40,138 nucleotides of DNA from Thalassotalea sp. PP2-459 (GCF_001913705.1 NZ_MKQD01000007.1:1-40138), one strand, 5' to 3'; counted from the stretch's first letter, positions 9,245 through 19,942 are shown. Notes: generated from the sequence alone by a model not told the origin. Program-made: numbers and translations.

Positions 9245-9291
9245 AAAAACCCTCCAGGTTTTAAGGTAGAAGTAAAATTAAAAATTAGACG

Positions 9292-9744
9292 TTATTTAAT
9301 TGGTTCAACAACTAAAGAGATGTTATCTTTGCAAACGATAGTGGCTTGGCAGCCAGCTGGAATTTCAGAACCGTCACTTAGTGCTGTCCAATATGTTCCT
9401 TGAAACGAAACTCTACCGGCATGTGTACCGGGGCCAATATTTTCGGTCACTACAACTTTTTTGCCATAGATATCGAGTTCCTCATAAATGTTGCCAATGG
9501 TTTGCTCGCCTTTGAAGAACTTTTCGGTGAAAAAATAAAGCACAAACAGCAGCACAGTTGCGCTAATAAACCAAGCGGTGAGAGTTAATACCCAAGTATC
9601 AAGAATGTTTTGTTGTACGCCAATGGCAACAAGTAAAGAGGCGATGCCAAGGTTCAGTAAAATTCCGCCAGGTATAAAAATTTCAAGGCAAGAGAATAAA
9701 ATTGCAAGTACAATCCACGTTTCAAAATACAAAATATATTCCAC
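9292..9744 (-). CDS. NfeD family membrane protein
   Basis: A short-form NfeD protein (150 residues). Hydrophobic segments cover about residues 8-75, and a soluble C-terminal OB-fold-like domain spans about 90-148 (GPGTHAGRVSFQGTYWTA and the closing CQATIVCKDNISLVVEPI). NfeD proteins are encoded with SPFH proteins and are thought to anchor or organise them. The start is GTG with AAGGAGTGA upstream. It is the first gene of the minus-strand operon. Confidence 0.87.
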   Translation of the reverse strand: MEYILYFETWIVLAILFSCLEIFIPGGILLNLGIASLLVAIGVQQNILDTWVLTLTAWFISATVLLFVLYFFTEKFFKGEQTIGNIYEELDIYGKKVVVTENIGPGTHAGRVSFQGTYWTALSDGSEIPAGCQATIVCKDNISLVVEPIK

Positions 9745-9789
9745 TACTCACTCCTTGTTTTCTAGCTGGAAAATCGTCGCCTCTAATAC

Positions 9790-9930
9790 GCTCCCAAAGG
9801 GCGAGTTTAAACGCTTCATAGCCTGTGTTGTTGATTTTGAAAAGGGAATAACCATTCTCTGCAATCAACGCCGTGCCTCTAAAGCGTTTAATTCTCGCTG
9901 AATGACCGAATATTTATGCGAATTGGTATT
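9790..9930 (+). repeat. Dispersed repeat, copy 2 (both modules)
   Basis: This is the most complete plus-strand copy. The left module (GCTCCCAAAGGGCGAGTTT onward, 9790-9845) matches the reverse complement of about 27558-27612. The right module (9846-9929) matches 39-122 with one difference. The ending AATTGGTAT is shared by all three full right modules. It begins about 45 bases upstream of nfeD, so the nfeD promoter must lie within or beyond the repeat. Confidence 0.85.
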
Positions 9931-10110
9931 AACCCTAGTATAACGTAAAAAAAATGTTTCACTAGTGTAATTTAAACGTTATTGTTTTTTTAGCTAAGAT
10001 AACGAAGTGTCACTATATCAAGTGTTTATGAATATACGTTACACCGACCGTAAAATAGGGGCGAACACAAGTGATAGTCGGTTACAACAAATTGTTTGCA
10101 ACTCATACCA
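9931..10110. other. Intergenic, nothing further recognised
   Basis: This region lies between repeat copy 2 and the hutH terminator. It is AT-rich, with a short unsupported reading frame (from about 10007) that runs through the terminator and the end of hutH. I see no gene, RNA or clear promoter. Confidence 0.4.
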
Positions 10111-10135
10111 AAAAGCCGACAATTTGTCGGCTTTT
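10111..10135. terminator. Terminator of the hut operon
   Basis: A perfect hairpin, AAAAGCCGAC-aattt-GTCGGCTTTT, gives a U tract on the minus strand just beyond the hutH stop and also on the plus strand (CTTTTGTTTTT). This is a typical intrinsic terminator for hutC-hutU-hutH. Confidence 0.85.
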
Positions 10136-10160
10136 GTTTTTGCATTTTATTTAAAGCAAC

Positions 10161-11696
10161 TTAAAAGCTGGGTAGCATCCCTTGAGGGATAAGTGAGTTT
10201 AAATCTGCTTCAGCAATAATACCGGATGCTTCAGCAATATCCGGAGCAAAATAACGGTCTTTATCATAATAAGCGACATACTCACGTAAAATAGCTTTAG
10301 CTTGCTCGATAACAGTTGAGCTTTTCAGTGGTGCTCTAAAGTCAAGGCCTTGTGCGGCAGCAAGATACTCAACAGCAAGTACACCATTGGTGTTTTCTGC
10401 CATATCTGTAAGTCGACGTCCGGCAAAAGCTGCCATTGATACATGATCTTCTTGATTAGCAGAGGTTGGCAAACTATCAACAGATGCCGGGTGGGCAAGT
10501 GACTTGTTTTCCGATGCAAGCGCCGCTGAGGTAACTTGTGCGATCATAAAGCCAGAATTAACCCCGCCATTTTCGACTAAAAATGGTGGTAACTTACTTA
10601 AGTTTGCATCAATTAATAATGCCATTCTGCGTTCAGATAGCGAACCAATTTCTGCAATAGCGAGTGCTAAGTTATCTGCTGCCATTGCAACAGGTTCTGC
10701 GTGGAAGTTGCCAGCAGAAATAAAGTCACCTTCATTAGCAAATACTAGCGGGTTGTCAGTCACCCCATTTGCTTCCACCAACAATACGTCTGCAGCTTGG
10801 CGAATTTGTGTTAAACAAGCGCCCATGACCTGTGGCTGGCAGCGTAGAGAGTATGGGTCTTGCACTTTTTCACATTCAAAGTGAGATTGACCAATTTGAG
10901 AGTCATCACCTAACACGTGACGATATGCAGTTGCCGCATCAATTTGTCCTTGCTGCCCACGCACTTGATGTACTCTATCGTCAAATGGGGCGCGAGAGCC
11001 CAGTGCAGCTTCTACGGTCATTGAACCAATCGTTATACCTGCAGCATATAAATCTTCCGCTAAAAATAACCCTTCCAAAGCAAATGTAGTCGATGCTTGT
11101 GTGCCATTTAATAGCGCTAAACCTTCTTTAGCTGCAAGTGTAATAGGTTGTAAACCAGCAATTTCTAATCCTTCTTTAGCTGAAATTACTTGATCTTGAT
11201 AAGACATTTCTCCTTCACCTAATAAAGGTAGCACCATGTGAGACAATGGTGCCAGGTCTCCAGAGGCACCAACAGAACCTTTTTTAGGAACGCAAGGATA
11301 CACTTCTGCATTTAACAACGTAATTAACGCTTGAATCACCTCTAGTCTAATGCCTGAAAAACCACGAGCTAATGAATTAATTTTCAAGACCATCATTAAA
11401 CGAACAGTAGCATCTTCCATGTATTCGCCAAAGCCGGCAGAATGAGATAAAACAATAGAACGTTGTAAAAGTTCTAACTCATCTTTTTTGATGCGGGTAT
11501 TTGCTAACAAGCCAAAGCCAGTGTTGATACCGTATACGACTTGATTTTTCTCAATAACTTCTTGTACTGCCGCGGCACTTTTATTGATGTTGTCAAAGGC
11601 ACTTTCGTCTAGTGCATATTCAATACCATCATAACGGCTTACTGCACGTAGTGCTGTTAATGTTAGCTGGCCTGGCACTATGGTTAATTGATTCAT
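10161..11696 (-). CDS. hutH: Histidine ammonia-lyase
   Basis: This 511-residue cytoplasmic lyase converts L-histidine to urocanate and ammonia, the first step of histidine degradation. The Ala-Ser-Gly triad that cyclises to the MIO cofactor is at residues 144-146 within [12 protein letters not shown]. The conserved YGINTGFG (55-62) and the NQEDHVSM region near the C-terminal third are present. Length is normal. It lies 2 bases downstream of hutU, so it is the last gene of the minus-strand hut operon, and is followed by the hairpin terminator. Confidence 0.97.
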   Translation of the reverse strand: MNQLTIVPGQLTLTALRAVSRYDGIEYALDESAFDNINKSAAAVQEVIEKNQVVYGINTGFGLLANTRIKKDELELLQRSIVLSHSAGFGEYMEDATVRLMMVLKINSLARGFSGIRLEVIQALITLLNAEVYPCVPKKGSVGASGDLAPLSHMVLPLLGEGEMSYQDQVISAKEGLEIAGLQPITLAAKEGLALLNGTQASTTFALEGLFLAEDLYAAGITIGSMTVEAALGSRAPFDDRVHQVRGQQGQIDAATAYRHVLGDDSQIGQSHFECEKVQDPYSLRCQPQVMGACLTQIRQAADVLLVEANGVTDNPLVFANEGDFISAGNFHAEPVAMAADNLALAIAEIGSLSERRMALLIDANLSKLPPFLVENGGVNSGFMIAQVTSAALASENKSLAHPASVDSLPTSANQEDHVSMAAFAGRRLTDMAENTNGVLAVEYLAAAQGLDFRAPLKSSTVIEQAKAILREYVAYYDKDRYFAPDIAEASGIIAEADLNSLIPQGMLPSF

Positions 11697-11698
11697 GA

Positions 11699-13396
11699 TT
11701 AAGCTCCTCTCTTACCGTTTGCGCCATCAACCATGGGCAGATCTAGGCCTTGTTCTTTTGCACAATTTATCGCAATGTCATAGCCAGCGTCAGCATGACG
11801 CATGACACCGGTACCAGGATCATTCCATAAAACACGAGCGATACGTTTTTCTGCTGCGTCTGTACCGTCAGCAACGATAACAACACCAGCATGTTGGCTA
11901 AAGCCCATGCCTACACCACCACCATGATGTAAACTTACCCAAGTAGCGCCCCCCGAAGTGGATAATAATGCGTTTAATAATGGCCAGTCTGAAACGGCAT
12001 CTGAACCGTCCATCATACTCTCTGTTTCACGATTTGGAGATGCAACAGAGCCTGAATCTAAGTGATCTCGACCAATAACAACAGGGGCTTTAAGTTCACC
12101 ATTTTTTACCATTTCATTGAAAGCAACAGCAAGACGAGCGCGATCTTTCAAACCAACCCAGCAGATCCTAGCGGGCAAACCTTGAAAAGCAATACGCTCT
12201 CGCGCCATATCCAGCCAGTTATGTAAATGAGGGTCATTGGGAATTAATTCTTTTACTTTTTGATCTGTTTTGTAAATATCTTCAGGATCACCAGATAATG
12301 CAACCCAACGGAATGGGCCAATACCTTCACAGAATAAAGGTCGTATATAGGCTGGTACAAAACCAGGAAAATCAAAAGCATTCTTGACGCCTTCCTCAAG
12401 TGCCATTTGACGAATGTTGTTTCCGTAATCGGTAGTCGCAGCACCTGCAGATTGCATGGCTAACATTGCTTGTACTTGAACGGCCATCGATAATTTCGCC
12501 GCTTTTACAACGGCTGCTTCATCTTTTTGACGCATTTCAGCGGCATATTCCATGCTCCAACCTTGTGGAAGATAGCCATTTAGTGGGTCATGAGCAGATG
12601 TTTGATCGGTGACAACATCAGGGGTAATGCCACGTTTAACTAATTCAGGATAAACGTCTGCTGCATTACCAACTAAGCCTACTGAGATTGCTTCGCCTTT
12701 TGCACAAGCGTTATTGATGATCGACAATGCTTCATCTAAGTCTGTTGCTTTTACATCAACATATCGAGTATTCAAGCGGAAGTCGATGCGTGATTCATCA
12801 CATTCAACAACAAGCGCGGAAAAACCAGCCATGGTTGCAGCAAGCGGTTGTGCACCACCCATGCCACCTAAACCACCAGTTAATACCCATTTCCCGGTTG
12901 CATCACCATTAAAGTGCTGTTTAGCCATCGCAACAAAGGTTTCATAGGTTCCTTGAACAATCCCTTGAGAGCCGATGTAAATCCATGAACCAGCGGTCAT
13001 CTGGCCATACATCATCAAGCCTTGTTTATCTAACTCATTGAAGTGCTCCCAATTGCCCCAATTAGGTACAAGATTCGAGTTTGCAATAAGCACTCTAGGT
13101 GCATCAGCATGGGTGCGAAAAACACCGACTGGTTTGCCAGATTGCACCAGTAAGGTTTCATCATCTTCAAGGCGGTCTAACGTTTCTACAATTTTGTCAT
13201 AACATTGCCAATCACGAGCAGCGCGGCCAATTCCACCATACACAACTAATGATTGTGGATGTTCGGCAACTTCATCATCTAAGTTATTCATTAGCATGCG
13301 TTTTGCTGCTTCAGTTAACCAGCTTTTTGCGGTTATTTCACTGCCACGTGCAGCACGAATTTTTCGAGTAGTATCTAATCTATTGTCGATAGTCAT
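11699..13396 (-). CDS. hutU: Urocanate hydratase
   Basis: This NAD-dependent enzyme converts urocanate to imidazolonepropionate, the second step of histidine degradation. The family signatures are clear: [17 protein letters not shown], the NAD loop in [17 protein letters not shown], and the C-terminal [17 protein letters not shown] with its essential Cys nearby (ARICWVG). I choose ATG 13396 (565 residues), preceded by GGAAAA, over an in-frame TTG four codons upstream. The gap to hutC upstream is 25 bases and to hutH downstream 2 bases. Confidence 0.96.
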   Translation of the reverse strand: MTIDNRLDTTRKIRAARGSEITAKSWLTEAAKRMLMNNLDDEVAEHPQSLVVYGGIGRAARDWQCYDKIVETLDRLEDDETLLVQSGKPVGVFRTHADAPRVLIANSNLVPNWGNWEHFNELDKQGLMMYGQMTAGSWIYIGSQGIVQGTYETFVAMAKQHFNGDATGKWVLTGGLGGMGGAQPLAATMAGFSALVVECDESRIDFRLNTRYVDVKATDLDEALSIINNACAKGEAISVGLVGNAADVYPELVKRGITPDVVTDQTSAHDPLNGYLPQGWSMEYAAEMRQKDEAAVVKAAKLSMAVQVQAMLAMQSAGAATTDYGNNIRQMALEEGVKNAFDFPGFVPAYIRPLFCEGIGPFRWVALSGDPEDIYKTDQKVKELIPNDPHLHNWLDMARERIAFQGLPARICWVGLKDRARLAVAFNEMVKNGELKAPVVIGRDHLDSGSVASPNRETESMMDGSDAVSDWPLLNALLSTSGGATWVSLHHGGGVGMGFSQHAGVVIVADGTDAAEKRIARVLWNDPGTGVMRHADAGYDIAINCAKEQGLDLPMVDGANGKRGA

Positions 13397-13421
13397 GGTT
13401 TTTTCCAAACGATTGAGTGCG

Positions 13422-14132
13422 TTAAAAAGTTAAATGGCTGCCAAGGCGATATTTATCACCAGGTGCCGTTAATGTTGCTAAGCTAACTACGCCTTGACTT
13501 GACCAAGTACGACGCTTTACTTGTAAGCAAGGGGTGCTTGGTGCTATTTCGAGTAATGTGCAGTTTTCTGGTGCAGCAAGTACTGCTTCTATTTCGTGTG
13601 TTGCCTCTGTTAAAGGCGCTTCATTTGATAAATATTCATGTGGTGTAATGTTAGCGAAGTCTTGCAATAAGTATTCAGGCACTAATCGTGGGTTAACAAA
13701 CCGTTGTTCGAGTTGAATAGGTTGTTTATTTTCAAGATGTAACACTTCAGAATAGAATGCACGTTCTCCTTGTTTCATGCCTAGCAGTATTGCAAGTTCT
13801 TCGGTTACATCAACGGTGGTTAATTGAAGTTGCATTGCCTGATGTTCGTGTCCACGTTCGCCTATTTCATCAGCGATATTCCTAATTTCTAACACAGATG
13901 ATTGTGATTTAAATGTCGCAACAAAAGTACCCGCACCTTGAGTACGTACTAACAAACCTTGTTCCGTAAGTTCTTGTAAAGCTCTTCTTGCGGTCATACG
14001 ACTCACTGAAAATTGCTCAGCAAGTTCATTTTCTGAAGGAACTTTGCTATGTTGCTGCCAAACACCTGATTCAATATTTTGGCAGATATGCTCTTTTATG
14101 ACGGTAAACTTAGCGGCTTTTGCTTGACTCAT
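13422..14132 (-). CDS. hutC: HutC, GntR-family repressor of histidine utilisation
   Basis: A GntR/HutC regulator of 236 residues. The winged-helix domain covers about 5-75 ([26 protein letters not shown], here in two motif halves, and the GAGTFVA wing). The UTRA effector domain covers about 95-230. Family members bind urocanate and release the hut promoters. I choose ATG 14132 because the open frame upstream (to 14228) runs through the operator. It is the first gene of the operon, so it is autoregulated. Two matching palindromes lie upstream. Confidence 0.93.
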   Translation of the reverse strand: MSQAKAAKFTVIKEHICQNIESGVWQQHSKVPSENELAEQFSVSRMTARRALQELTEQGLLVRTQGAGTFVATFKSQSSVLEIRNIADEIGERGHEHQAMQLQLTTVDVTEELAILLGMKQGERAFYSEVLHLENKQPIQLEQRFVNPRLVPEYLLQDFANITPHEYLSNEAPLTEATHEIEAVLAAPENCTLLEIAPSTPCLQVKRRTWSSQGVVSLATLTAPGDKYRLGSHLTF

Positions 14133-14176
14133 GATGGCTTCACCTAAACACTGTAAATTAATAGTAGAACTATATC

Positions 14177-14188
14177 TTGTATATACAA
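14177..14188. promoter_or_regulatory. HutC-type operator 1
   Basis: The perfect palindrome TTGTATATACAA lies 44 bases upstream of hutC. It matches the TGTATATACA-type core known for HutC sites. It overlaps the likely -10 region for leftward transcription; a TTGACC (rightmost base 14212 area, minus strand) lies upstream. Confidence 0.8.
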
Positions 14189-14216
14189 TCTCATGTTTTA
14201 TTGAATGGGTCAATAG

Positions 14217-14228
14217 TTGTATATACAA
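14217..14228. promoter_or_regulatory. HutC-type operator 2
   Basis: This is the same perfect palindrome TTGTATATACAA, exactly 40 bases from operator 1 centre to centre, about four helical turns. It is nearer hutI. The pair could control both divergent hut transcripts, or allow cooperative or looped binding. Confidence 0.8.
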
Positions 14229-14292
14229 GTTTGCAATGTCTTTGTTTATTCGTTAGAGTTGCGACAATTAAAAATGTATTGTTGAGAATGTT

Positions 14293-15534
14293 ATGAGCTT
14301 TAATGTTGCGAGTTGGCAAACCCTTTTTATCCATGTAAATATTGCCACGATGTCACAAGGTGGCGAAAACTATGGCGAAATAAAAAATGCAGCTTTGGCG
14401 ATCGCACAAGGGAAAATTGCATGGCTTGGTACGATGGAAAGCTTACCTGCTTATGACGTCAATAATGTAGATGTCATCGATGGCCATGATCAATGGTTAA
14501 CGCCAGGGTTAATAGACTGTCATACTCACTTGGTTTACGGCGGAAACCGTGCCAATGAATTTGAAATGCGCTTACAAGGCGCGAGTTATGAACAAATTGC
14601 TAATGCTGGCGGTGGTATTGTTTCTACCGTATCTGCAACAAGAATAGCTTCTGAAGAACAATTGCTTAATAGTGCATTACCCCGACTAAAAGCACTACAT
14701 AACGAAGGTGTCACCACCGTCGAAATCAAATCGGGTTATGGTTTAGATACTGAAAATGAAATAAAAATGCTAAGGGTGGCTACAGCGCTTGCGAAGCATT
14801 TACCTGTTACCGTAAAACGCACGTTTCTTGGCGCTCATGCGTTACCTGTTGAATATAAAAACATGCCTGATGAATATGTTGAACTTGTTTGCAAAGAGAT
14901 GCTGCCGAAAGTTTCACAAGAAAAGCTCGCTGATGCTGTGGATGTGTTTTGTGAACATATTGGTTTTTCTAAAGTGCAAACTGAAAAGGTTTTTCAGGCT
15001 GCTAAACAGGCGAATTTACCCGTAAAAATACATGCAGAACAGCTTTCGAATTTAGGTGGCACTGAATTAGCAGCAAGTTTTCATGCGTTATCAGCTGATC
15101 ATATTGAATACTTAGACGAGCAGGGCATCAAAGCCATGAAGGAAAGTGGAATGACCGCCGTGTTACTGCCGGGGGCATTTTATTTTTTAAGAGAAACTCA
15201 ACAACCACCGATAGATTTACTGCGTAAATATAATGTGCCTATGGCAATAGCGACAGACGCAAATCCAGGCTCATCACCCATAAATTCTCTGCAATTAATG
15301 TTACATATGGCTTGTACATTGTTTCGTTTAACACCAAGTGAAGCGCTTGCTGGAGTGACATGCAATGGTGCAAATGCGCTTGGCATTGCTGACTCGAAGG
15401 GGAAGCTTGAAGTTGGCTATGATGCGGATATAGCGATGTGGAATATTCAGCAACCTGCAGAGCTTTGTTATCAATATGGTGTAAACCCTTTGACATTACT
15501 TGTAAAAGCGGGGAATACTGTTCTTTCTCGCTAA
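14293..15534 (+). CDS. hutI: Imidazolonepropionase
   Basis: A 413-residue amidohydrolase that opens the imidazolone ring to give formiminoglutamate, the third step of histidine degradation. Metal and substrate residues are visible in [12 protein letters not shown] (about 76-87), [21 protein letters not shown] and [10 protein letters not shown]. It is transcribed divergently from hutC-hutU-hutH across the operator region. The enzyme for formiminoglutamate breakdown (hutG or hutF/hutG) is not in this window. Confidence 0.96.
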   Translation: MSFNVASWQTLFIHVNIATMSQGGENYGEIKNAALAIAQGKIAWLGTMESLPAYDVNNVDVIDGHDQWLTPGLIDCHTHLVYGGNRANEFEMRLQGASYEQIANAGGGIVSTVSATRIASEEQLLNSALPRLKALHNEGVTTVEIKSGYGLDTENEIKMLRVATALAKHLPVTVKRTFLGAHALPVEYKNMPDEYVELVCKEMLPKVSQEKLADAVDVFCEHIGFSKVQTEKVFQAAKQANLPVKIHAEQLSNLGGTELAASFHALSADHIEYLDEQGIKAMKESGMTAVLLPGAFYFLRETQQPPIDLLRKYNVPMAIATDANPGSSPINSLQLMLHMACTLFRLTPSEALAGVTCNGANALGIADSKGKLEVGYDADIAMWNIQQPAELCYQYGVNPLTLLVKAGNTVLSR

Positions 15535-15607
15535 TTTGCGTACTAATAATACAACGATTAGTATTGTTAAGCTTACTTTTGCTCCGGCTTGCTGTTGAAA
15601 GGTGTTT

Positions 15608-17170
15608 ATGGTGATGATTGCTAATCGTTTTATTTTGCTGTTAATGATGCTTACTTTAGCGCCTTATGCCTTTGCAGCAGACAGTTTGTTCGTTGCTACT
15701 TTCCAGTTTTTTCATCTTATTATTGCTTTAGTCGTCGGAGCACTACTCGCATTATTGTTAATGCAACTCATAACCTACGGCAAAAGGCGTCAAATTCGTC
15801 AAACAAAACACTTAGCTACTACACAGACTTTTGCTCGAGATGCGGTTACTAATTTACCTGTGATGCAGCGTGGCTTAACAGTGCTTAAAAACGTAATAAA
15901 AGAAAAAGGCGCAAATAATATCGCGGTTATCGTTTTTAAACCGGTAAATTTTGATCAAGTGAATGATGTGCTTGGCCACCAAAACTCTGATCTAATACTA
16001 CTTCAATTTGCTTATAAAATGCAGCAAGGTTTGCAAGATAAAGCGCTATTAATCAATTTGGGGAATGATCAAAATGAGCAAATAAAATTGTGTCGTTTAC
16101 AAGGGTTAGAATTTGCTGTGCTTGTTGATAAAAGTGCTTTTCAACATCCTGAAAAAATAGTTCTTGAAGATTTATGTCAAACATTAATTAATATTGTGCC
16201 TAAAGCGATAAGTGTGAAAAGTTGCTCGTTAAATTTTGAATTAATGCTAGGTATTTGTTCTGGCAACTCGCAGCATCATGCCTCAAGTATGATGACAGAT
16301 GCGTGCGATGCACTATCACTTGCTGAACGCACGGGGGAAACGTTCCGCTATTATGAAACAGGTCATGCTATACATAGCAAACGTCAACTTGCTCTTATGG
16401 AAAAATTACGCCAATGTCATCAACGAGGTGAGTTAACATCACTTATTCAGCCACAAGTATCTTTCATTCAAGATAAAATCATCGGTTTTGAGATGAAACT
16501 TGATTGGCGTAAACATGTTGATGAAAAGTTATCACAAGCAGAGTTTGAACAATTAGCATCATATAGCAACGTATTATATCCATTGACTAAAATGTTATTT
16601 AGCGATGCCTTTGAAATCCTCGCATTAACCAAAGCGAATGGTATAACGGCGACGGTTTCGGTGAACTTAAGTAGTGGTGCGTTATTAGAAACTGAACTTG
16701 CTGACTTTATTGCACTGCAAGCAGAACAAAATGACATACCGTTAAACCAGCTTATTGTCGAGTTACACGAAAAGGTATTACTGAGTAATGCCTACAGAGC
16801 GCGCATGATGATAGATCAATTAAAGGCGCTCGGTGCTAACATTTCAGTAGATGAATTTTCAGGCAGCTATGAAGCGTTAAAGTATTTACGTCGAGCATCA
16901 GTTTATCAAGTGAAAATTGATTGCAGTCATATTGATGATATAGCAGGTTATCGGGTTGATAAAACGATAGTGAATGCGTTGATAAATTTGATCAGGAAAA
17001 TGGACATTTCAGTAGTAGGGAAAGGTATCGATAAATTATCATTGAAAGAAAATTTTGTCGCTATTGGTGGAGATACCGCTCAAGGAAACATTATTCACCC
17101 TGGTTTACAAAAAGAACAAATTATAGATTGGTGTGTTAGCTGGCAAAACAAAGCCAAACAGCTGGGTTAG
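15608..17170 (+). CDS. Degenerate GGDEF/EAL protein, likely non-catalytic
   Basis: About 520 residues: a signal-anchor or signal peptide (ending APYAFA), a membrane segment (about 30-55), a GGDEF-like domain (about 75-235) and an EAL-like domain (about 260-515). The GGDEF signature is replaced by LQGLEF. In the EAL part, EALxRW reads EMKLDW, DDFGTGYS reads DEFSGSYE, and AEGVE reads GKGID. Diguanylate cyclase activity is very unlikely and phosphodiesterase activity unlikely. A regulatory role by protein or RNA contact, like that of E. coli CsrD, is possible but inferred. ATG 15608 is preceded by AAAGG; an in-frame GTG is two codons upstream. Confidence 0.8.
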   Translation: MVMIANRFILLLMMLTLAPYAFAADSLFVATFQFFHLIIALVVGALLALLLMQLITYGKRRQIRQTKHLATTQTFARDAVTNLPVMQRGLTVLKNVIKEKGANNIAVIVFKPVNFDQVNDVLGHQNSDLILLQFAYKMQQGLQDKALLINLGNDQNEQIKLCRLQGLEFAVLVDKSAFQHPEKIVLEDLCQTLINIVPKAISVKSCSLNFELMLGICSGNSQHHASSMMTDACDALSLAERTGETFRYYETGHAIHSKRQLALMEKLRQCHQRGELTSLIQPQVSFIQDKIIGFEMKLDWRKHVDEKLSQAEFEQLASYSNVLYPLTKMLFSDAFEILALTKANGITATVSVNLSSGALLETELADFIALQAEQNDIPLNQLIVELHEKVLLSNAYRARMMIDQLKALGANISVDEFSGSYEALKYLRRASVYQVKIDCSHIDDIAGYRVDKTIVNALINLIRKMDISVVGKGIDKLSLKENFVAIGGDTAQGNIIHPGLQKEQIIDWCVSWQNKAKQLG

Positions 17171-17191
17171 TTAGTATCAATTAAATTGACA

Positions 17192-17677
17192 TTACTCTAT
17201 ATCCAGAGGATCAGGCGATAAAATGATACCGGTATTGTCGGCATATATATGATCATCGGGTAAAAATGTAACACTGCCAAAATTGATTGGCAGATCTGTT
17301 TCGCCATGCGCTTCGTCGCTTGCACCGACAGGTATTGCAACTAAACCTTGAATACCTAAGTCGATATCTTCTAATAAGTCGACATCTCTCACACTACCAA
17401 AACACACAATACCTTCCCAGTTGTTTTTTGCAGCAGCTTCAGCGATATAGCCATCGATCAGTGCACGTCGTGTGGAACCGCCACCATCAATCACTAATAC
17501 TTTGCCGGTGCCATCCGTTTCAACCATCTGTGAAATTAAGCCATTTGTTTCAAAACACTTAACTGTAACTACTTGACCTCCAAAAGAACTTCTACCACCG
17601 TAATTACAAAATAGAGGTTCTACTACGTCAATTACATCGGCATACAAATTACATAATTCTGAGGTGTTGTATTCCAC
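17192..17677 (-). CDS. rraA: Regulator of RNase E activity, RraA
   Basis: A 161-residue RraA-family protein. E. coli RraA forms a trimer that binds RNase E and inhibits RNA decay. Family landmarks are the N-terminal [43 protein letters not shown], and [12 protein letters not shown], whose Arg-Asp is conserved across the fold. The start is GTG 17677 with AAGGA upstream. It stands alone on the minus strand between two c-di-GMP-type genes. Confidence 0.95.
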   Translation of the reverse strand: MEYNTSELCNLYADVIDVVEPLFCNYGGRSSFGGQVVTVKCFETNGLISQMVETDGTGKVLVIDGGGSTRRALIDGYIAEAAAKNNWEGIVCFGSVRDVDLLEDIDLGIQGLVAIPVGASDEAHGETDLPINFGSVTFLPDDHIYADNTGIILSPDPLDIE

Positions 17678-17834
17678 GGGTGAGTCCTTTTGTGGTTAAT
17701 GATCTTACGTTAGCGTTTAGTATACAGGGCTTACGACACTTAACAAGTCGACAACAGAAATTGCACTTGTAATCAAATGTAAAAGTCGATTTAATGCGTT
17801 AATTCAAAGTAAAGATAAATTAGGTAATAGTGTA

Positions 17835-19841
17835 GTGATGCCTGAGAGCACATATACGGTAGGCTTTTTGTACACGTTTCAAATGTGTACTTCATTCGTG
17901 CTGGCATTTTTTCTTTATGAATATTTTAAGGATGTTGATAAAGGTTTTGTGAAATATTGGGGGCTTGCTTTTACGGGGTTAGCGGTAAAATACCTAGCAC
18001 TAGCATGTCAAAATTTCACGCCACATATTGCAGATACAGCGTGGCTTAAAGTTATCATAGCGTTTATTACGCAAATTGGCGCTTACACATTCGCGTTATT
18101 TTTTATCTTAGGGTTTTTAGCCGCACTCAAGAAGTCTCCTATTATTTTTAAGCATCAACGTTGGTTACTCGGTTTGGTGCTTACGTTTTCTTTAGCGACA
18201 TCTTTTGTTTTTGCTTTTGACGTAAACGCTGCATTTAATCGTTTTTATATACGGGTAAGCTTATTAGATTTCATTTTATCTGGGGTGTTTCTCGCTGTTG
18301 CTATTTTATTGATGAATAGTCAAAAACGTTTTTTAGCTGCGAAGGTGATGGTTGTTATTTGCTTACTGTTTAGCGCCCGTTATCTGATTTGTTCATTTTT
18401 GACTGTGGTGATGCTGCGTGAAAATAATTTCGCTCAGATAGAGCTTATTTTTCGTTATTTTGATTTTGCTTGTTATACCCTATTAGGTGTTAATTTGATG
18501 ATATGGATGCAAGGTGCTGAGAGAAGTGCTGCGGAAGTAGCGATAAATCGTGCTAAATATATGGGTAAACACGATTTGCTTACTGGTGCATTAAATCGTG
18601 AACAAGTGATTGAAAACATTCCATTAGCCATATCAACAGCAACCGATAAAAATCTCAAACTGGCAATTTATTTAATTGATTTAAAAAGGTTTAAATTTAT
18701 TAATGATACCTACGGTTTGAAAATAGGAGATTTAGTGCTTGGTAAGGTTGCTAAGCGCTTAAAACAAAGTGTGTTATTACCGCAAGTGATTGGTCGAATC
18801 AGTGGTGACTCTTTTGTTTTTGCGATTGAAATAGGTGATGAAGGGCAACTAGAAAAAGCGGCTCAACATTTACATGATGTGATTTCTCGCGCTTATCGTG
18901 TTAACAACCAAGAAATACACCTTCAAGCGAGTGTTGGCTACTGCTTAGCGCCTAGTGACGGCGATGAAGCAGAAAACTTATTGCATAAAGCCAATTTAGC
19001 GCTGTTTCGCGCAGAAAATAAAAATATTCCAAGCTTACGTTATTCTGCTGGTATGCAAGCAGATGGTAGCCATTTACCTGCGGCAGAGAAAGCGATTAGA
19101 TTAGGAATACAGCGAAAACAGTTTGTATTGTATTTTCAACCACAATTAAATTTAGTTTCTAACCGCATTGAAGGCGTGGAAGCGCTCGTACGTTGGCAAC
19201 ATCCTGAAAAGGGGTTATTGCAGCCCGATAGCTTTTTGCCAGATTTTGAGGCTCTTGGCCTGAATAGTGTACTCGATGGTTATGTGTTAGAGCTTGCTTG
19301 TCAAAAACTAGCTAACTGGTATCAAAGCTTTAAACGACGTTTAACCATTGCTGTTAATGTTAGTGCGGCTGAGTTCCAAGACCCTGCCTTAGTATCAAAA
19401 ATACAAGGGTTGCTGGTTAAATATCAGGTTCCTTCAAAGTATCTTGAGTTAGAAATCACTGAAAATGTTGTGATCACAGATATAGAGTCTGCGATGGATA
19501 CCATTGTCACGCTGCAAAATATGGGGATTAAAGTTTCTATTGATGACTTTGGTACAGGTTATTCCTCTTTGTCTTATTTGCGTGATCTGCCGATAGACAA
19601 AATAAAAATAGATCGTAGCTTTATTACCGATTTCGCTCGCAATGACTCTGACTTAACTATTGTTAAGTCGATGATCAAATTGTCTCATGGTTTAGGTAAA
19701 CGTGTATTGGCAGAAGGGGTTGAGAATCAAGATCAACTTGCCCTCTTAAGAAAACTTGGCTGTGATGCAGTGCAAGGTTTCTATATCAATCGTCCGTTGA
19801 CAGAAGAAAAACTAGTCAGTCAACTTTCTCGTCGCGAATAA
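17835..19841 (+). CDS. Membrane GGDEF-EAL protein, probable c-di-GMP phosphodiesterase
   Basis: A 668-residue protein. Seven or so membrane helices fill about residues 8-225, with no recognisable soluble sensor. A GGDEF domain follows at about 240-395; its signature is degenerate (RISGDSFVF), so cyclase activity is doubtful. The EAL domain (about 410-660) keeps EALVRW, NVSAAEF, ELEITE, IDDFGTGYSSL, KIKIDRSFI and AEGVEN, the metal- and substrate-binding set, so phosphodiesterase activity is likely. The first codon is GTG 17835 or ATG 17838; TAGG at 17821 fits the GTG better. Confidence 0.88.
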   Translation: MMPESTYTVGFLYTFQMCTSFVLAFFLYEYFKDVDKGFVKYWGLAFTGLAVKYLALACQNFTPHIADTAWLKVIIAFITQIGAYTFALFFILGFLAALKKSPIIFKHQRWLLGLVLTFSLATSFVFAFDVNAAFNRFYIRVSLLDFILSGVFLAVAILLMNSQKRFLAAKVMVVICLLFSARYLICSFLTVVMLRENNFAQIELIFRYFDFACYTLLGVNLMIWMQGAERSAAEVAINRAKYMGKHDLLTGALNREQVIENIPLAISTATDKNLKLAIYLIDLKRFKFINDTYGLKIGDLVLGKVAKRLKQSVLLPQVIGRISGDSFVFAIEIGDEGQLEKAAQHLHDVISRAYRVNNQEIHLQASVGYCLAPSDGDEAENLLHKANLALFRAENKNIPSLRYSAGMQADGSHLPAAEKAIRLGIQRKQFVLYFQPQLNLVSNRIEGVEALVRWQHPEKGLLQPDSFLPDFEALGLNSVLDGYVLELACQKLANWYQSFKRRLTIAVNVSAAEFQDPALVSKIQGLLVKYQVPSKYLELEITENVVITDIESAMDTIVTLQNMGIKVSIDDFGTGYSSLSYLRDLPIDKIKIDRSFITDFARNDSDLTIVKSMIKLSHGLGKRVLAEGVENQDQLALLRKLGCDAVQGFYINRPLTEEKLVSQLSRRE

Positions 19842-19868
19842 AATTGTACATAATTATAAAAAAAGCGC

Positions 19869-19895
19869 TTACATTTCTCTCTCTTTTGCCGATAG
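19869..19895 (+). promoter_or_regulatory. Candidate sigma-28 (FliA) promoter for the chemoreceptor
   Basis: TTACATTT (19869-19876), 11 bases, then GCCGATAG (19888-19895). The -10 element matches the FliA consensus GCCGATAA at seven of eight positions, and the -35 element matches TAAAGTTT at five of eight. It lies about 48 bases upstream of the start codon. Confidence 0.6.
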
Positions 19896-19942
19896 AGTCT
19901 ATACTTACCTTGAACAAGTTTTATCATTAAAGGGTTGTATAT

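Noticed and set aside
10007-10192. Short plus-strand frame after repeat copy 2
   Set aside because: It reads through the hut terminator and into hutH on the opposite strand; chance frame.
12714-12947. Plus-strand frames inside hutU
   Set aside because: They are antisense shadows of a well-supported enzyme gene; same for the frames inside hutH, priA, dnaB and others.
15541-15563. TACTAAT/ATTAGTA inverted repeat after hutI as a terminator
   Set aside because: Seven AT-rich pairs and no clear T tract; too weak to call.
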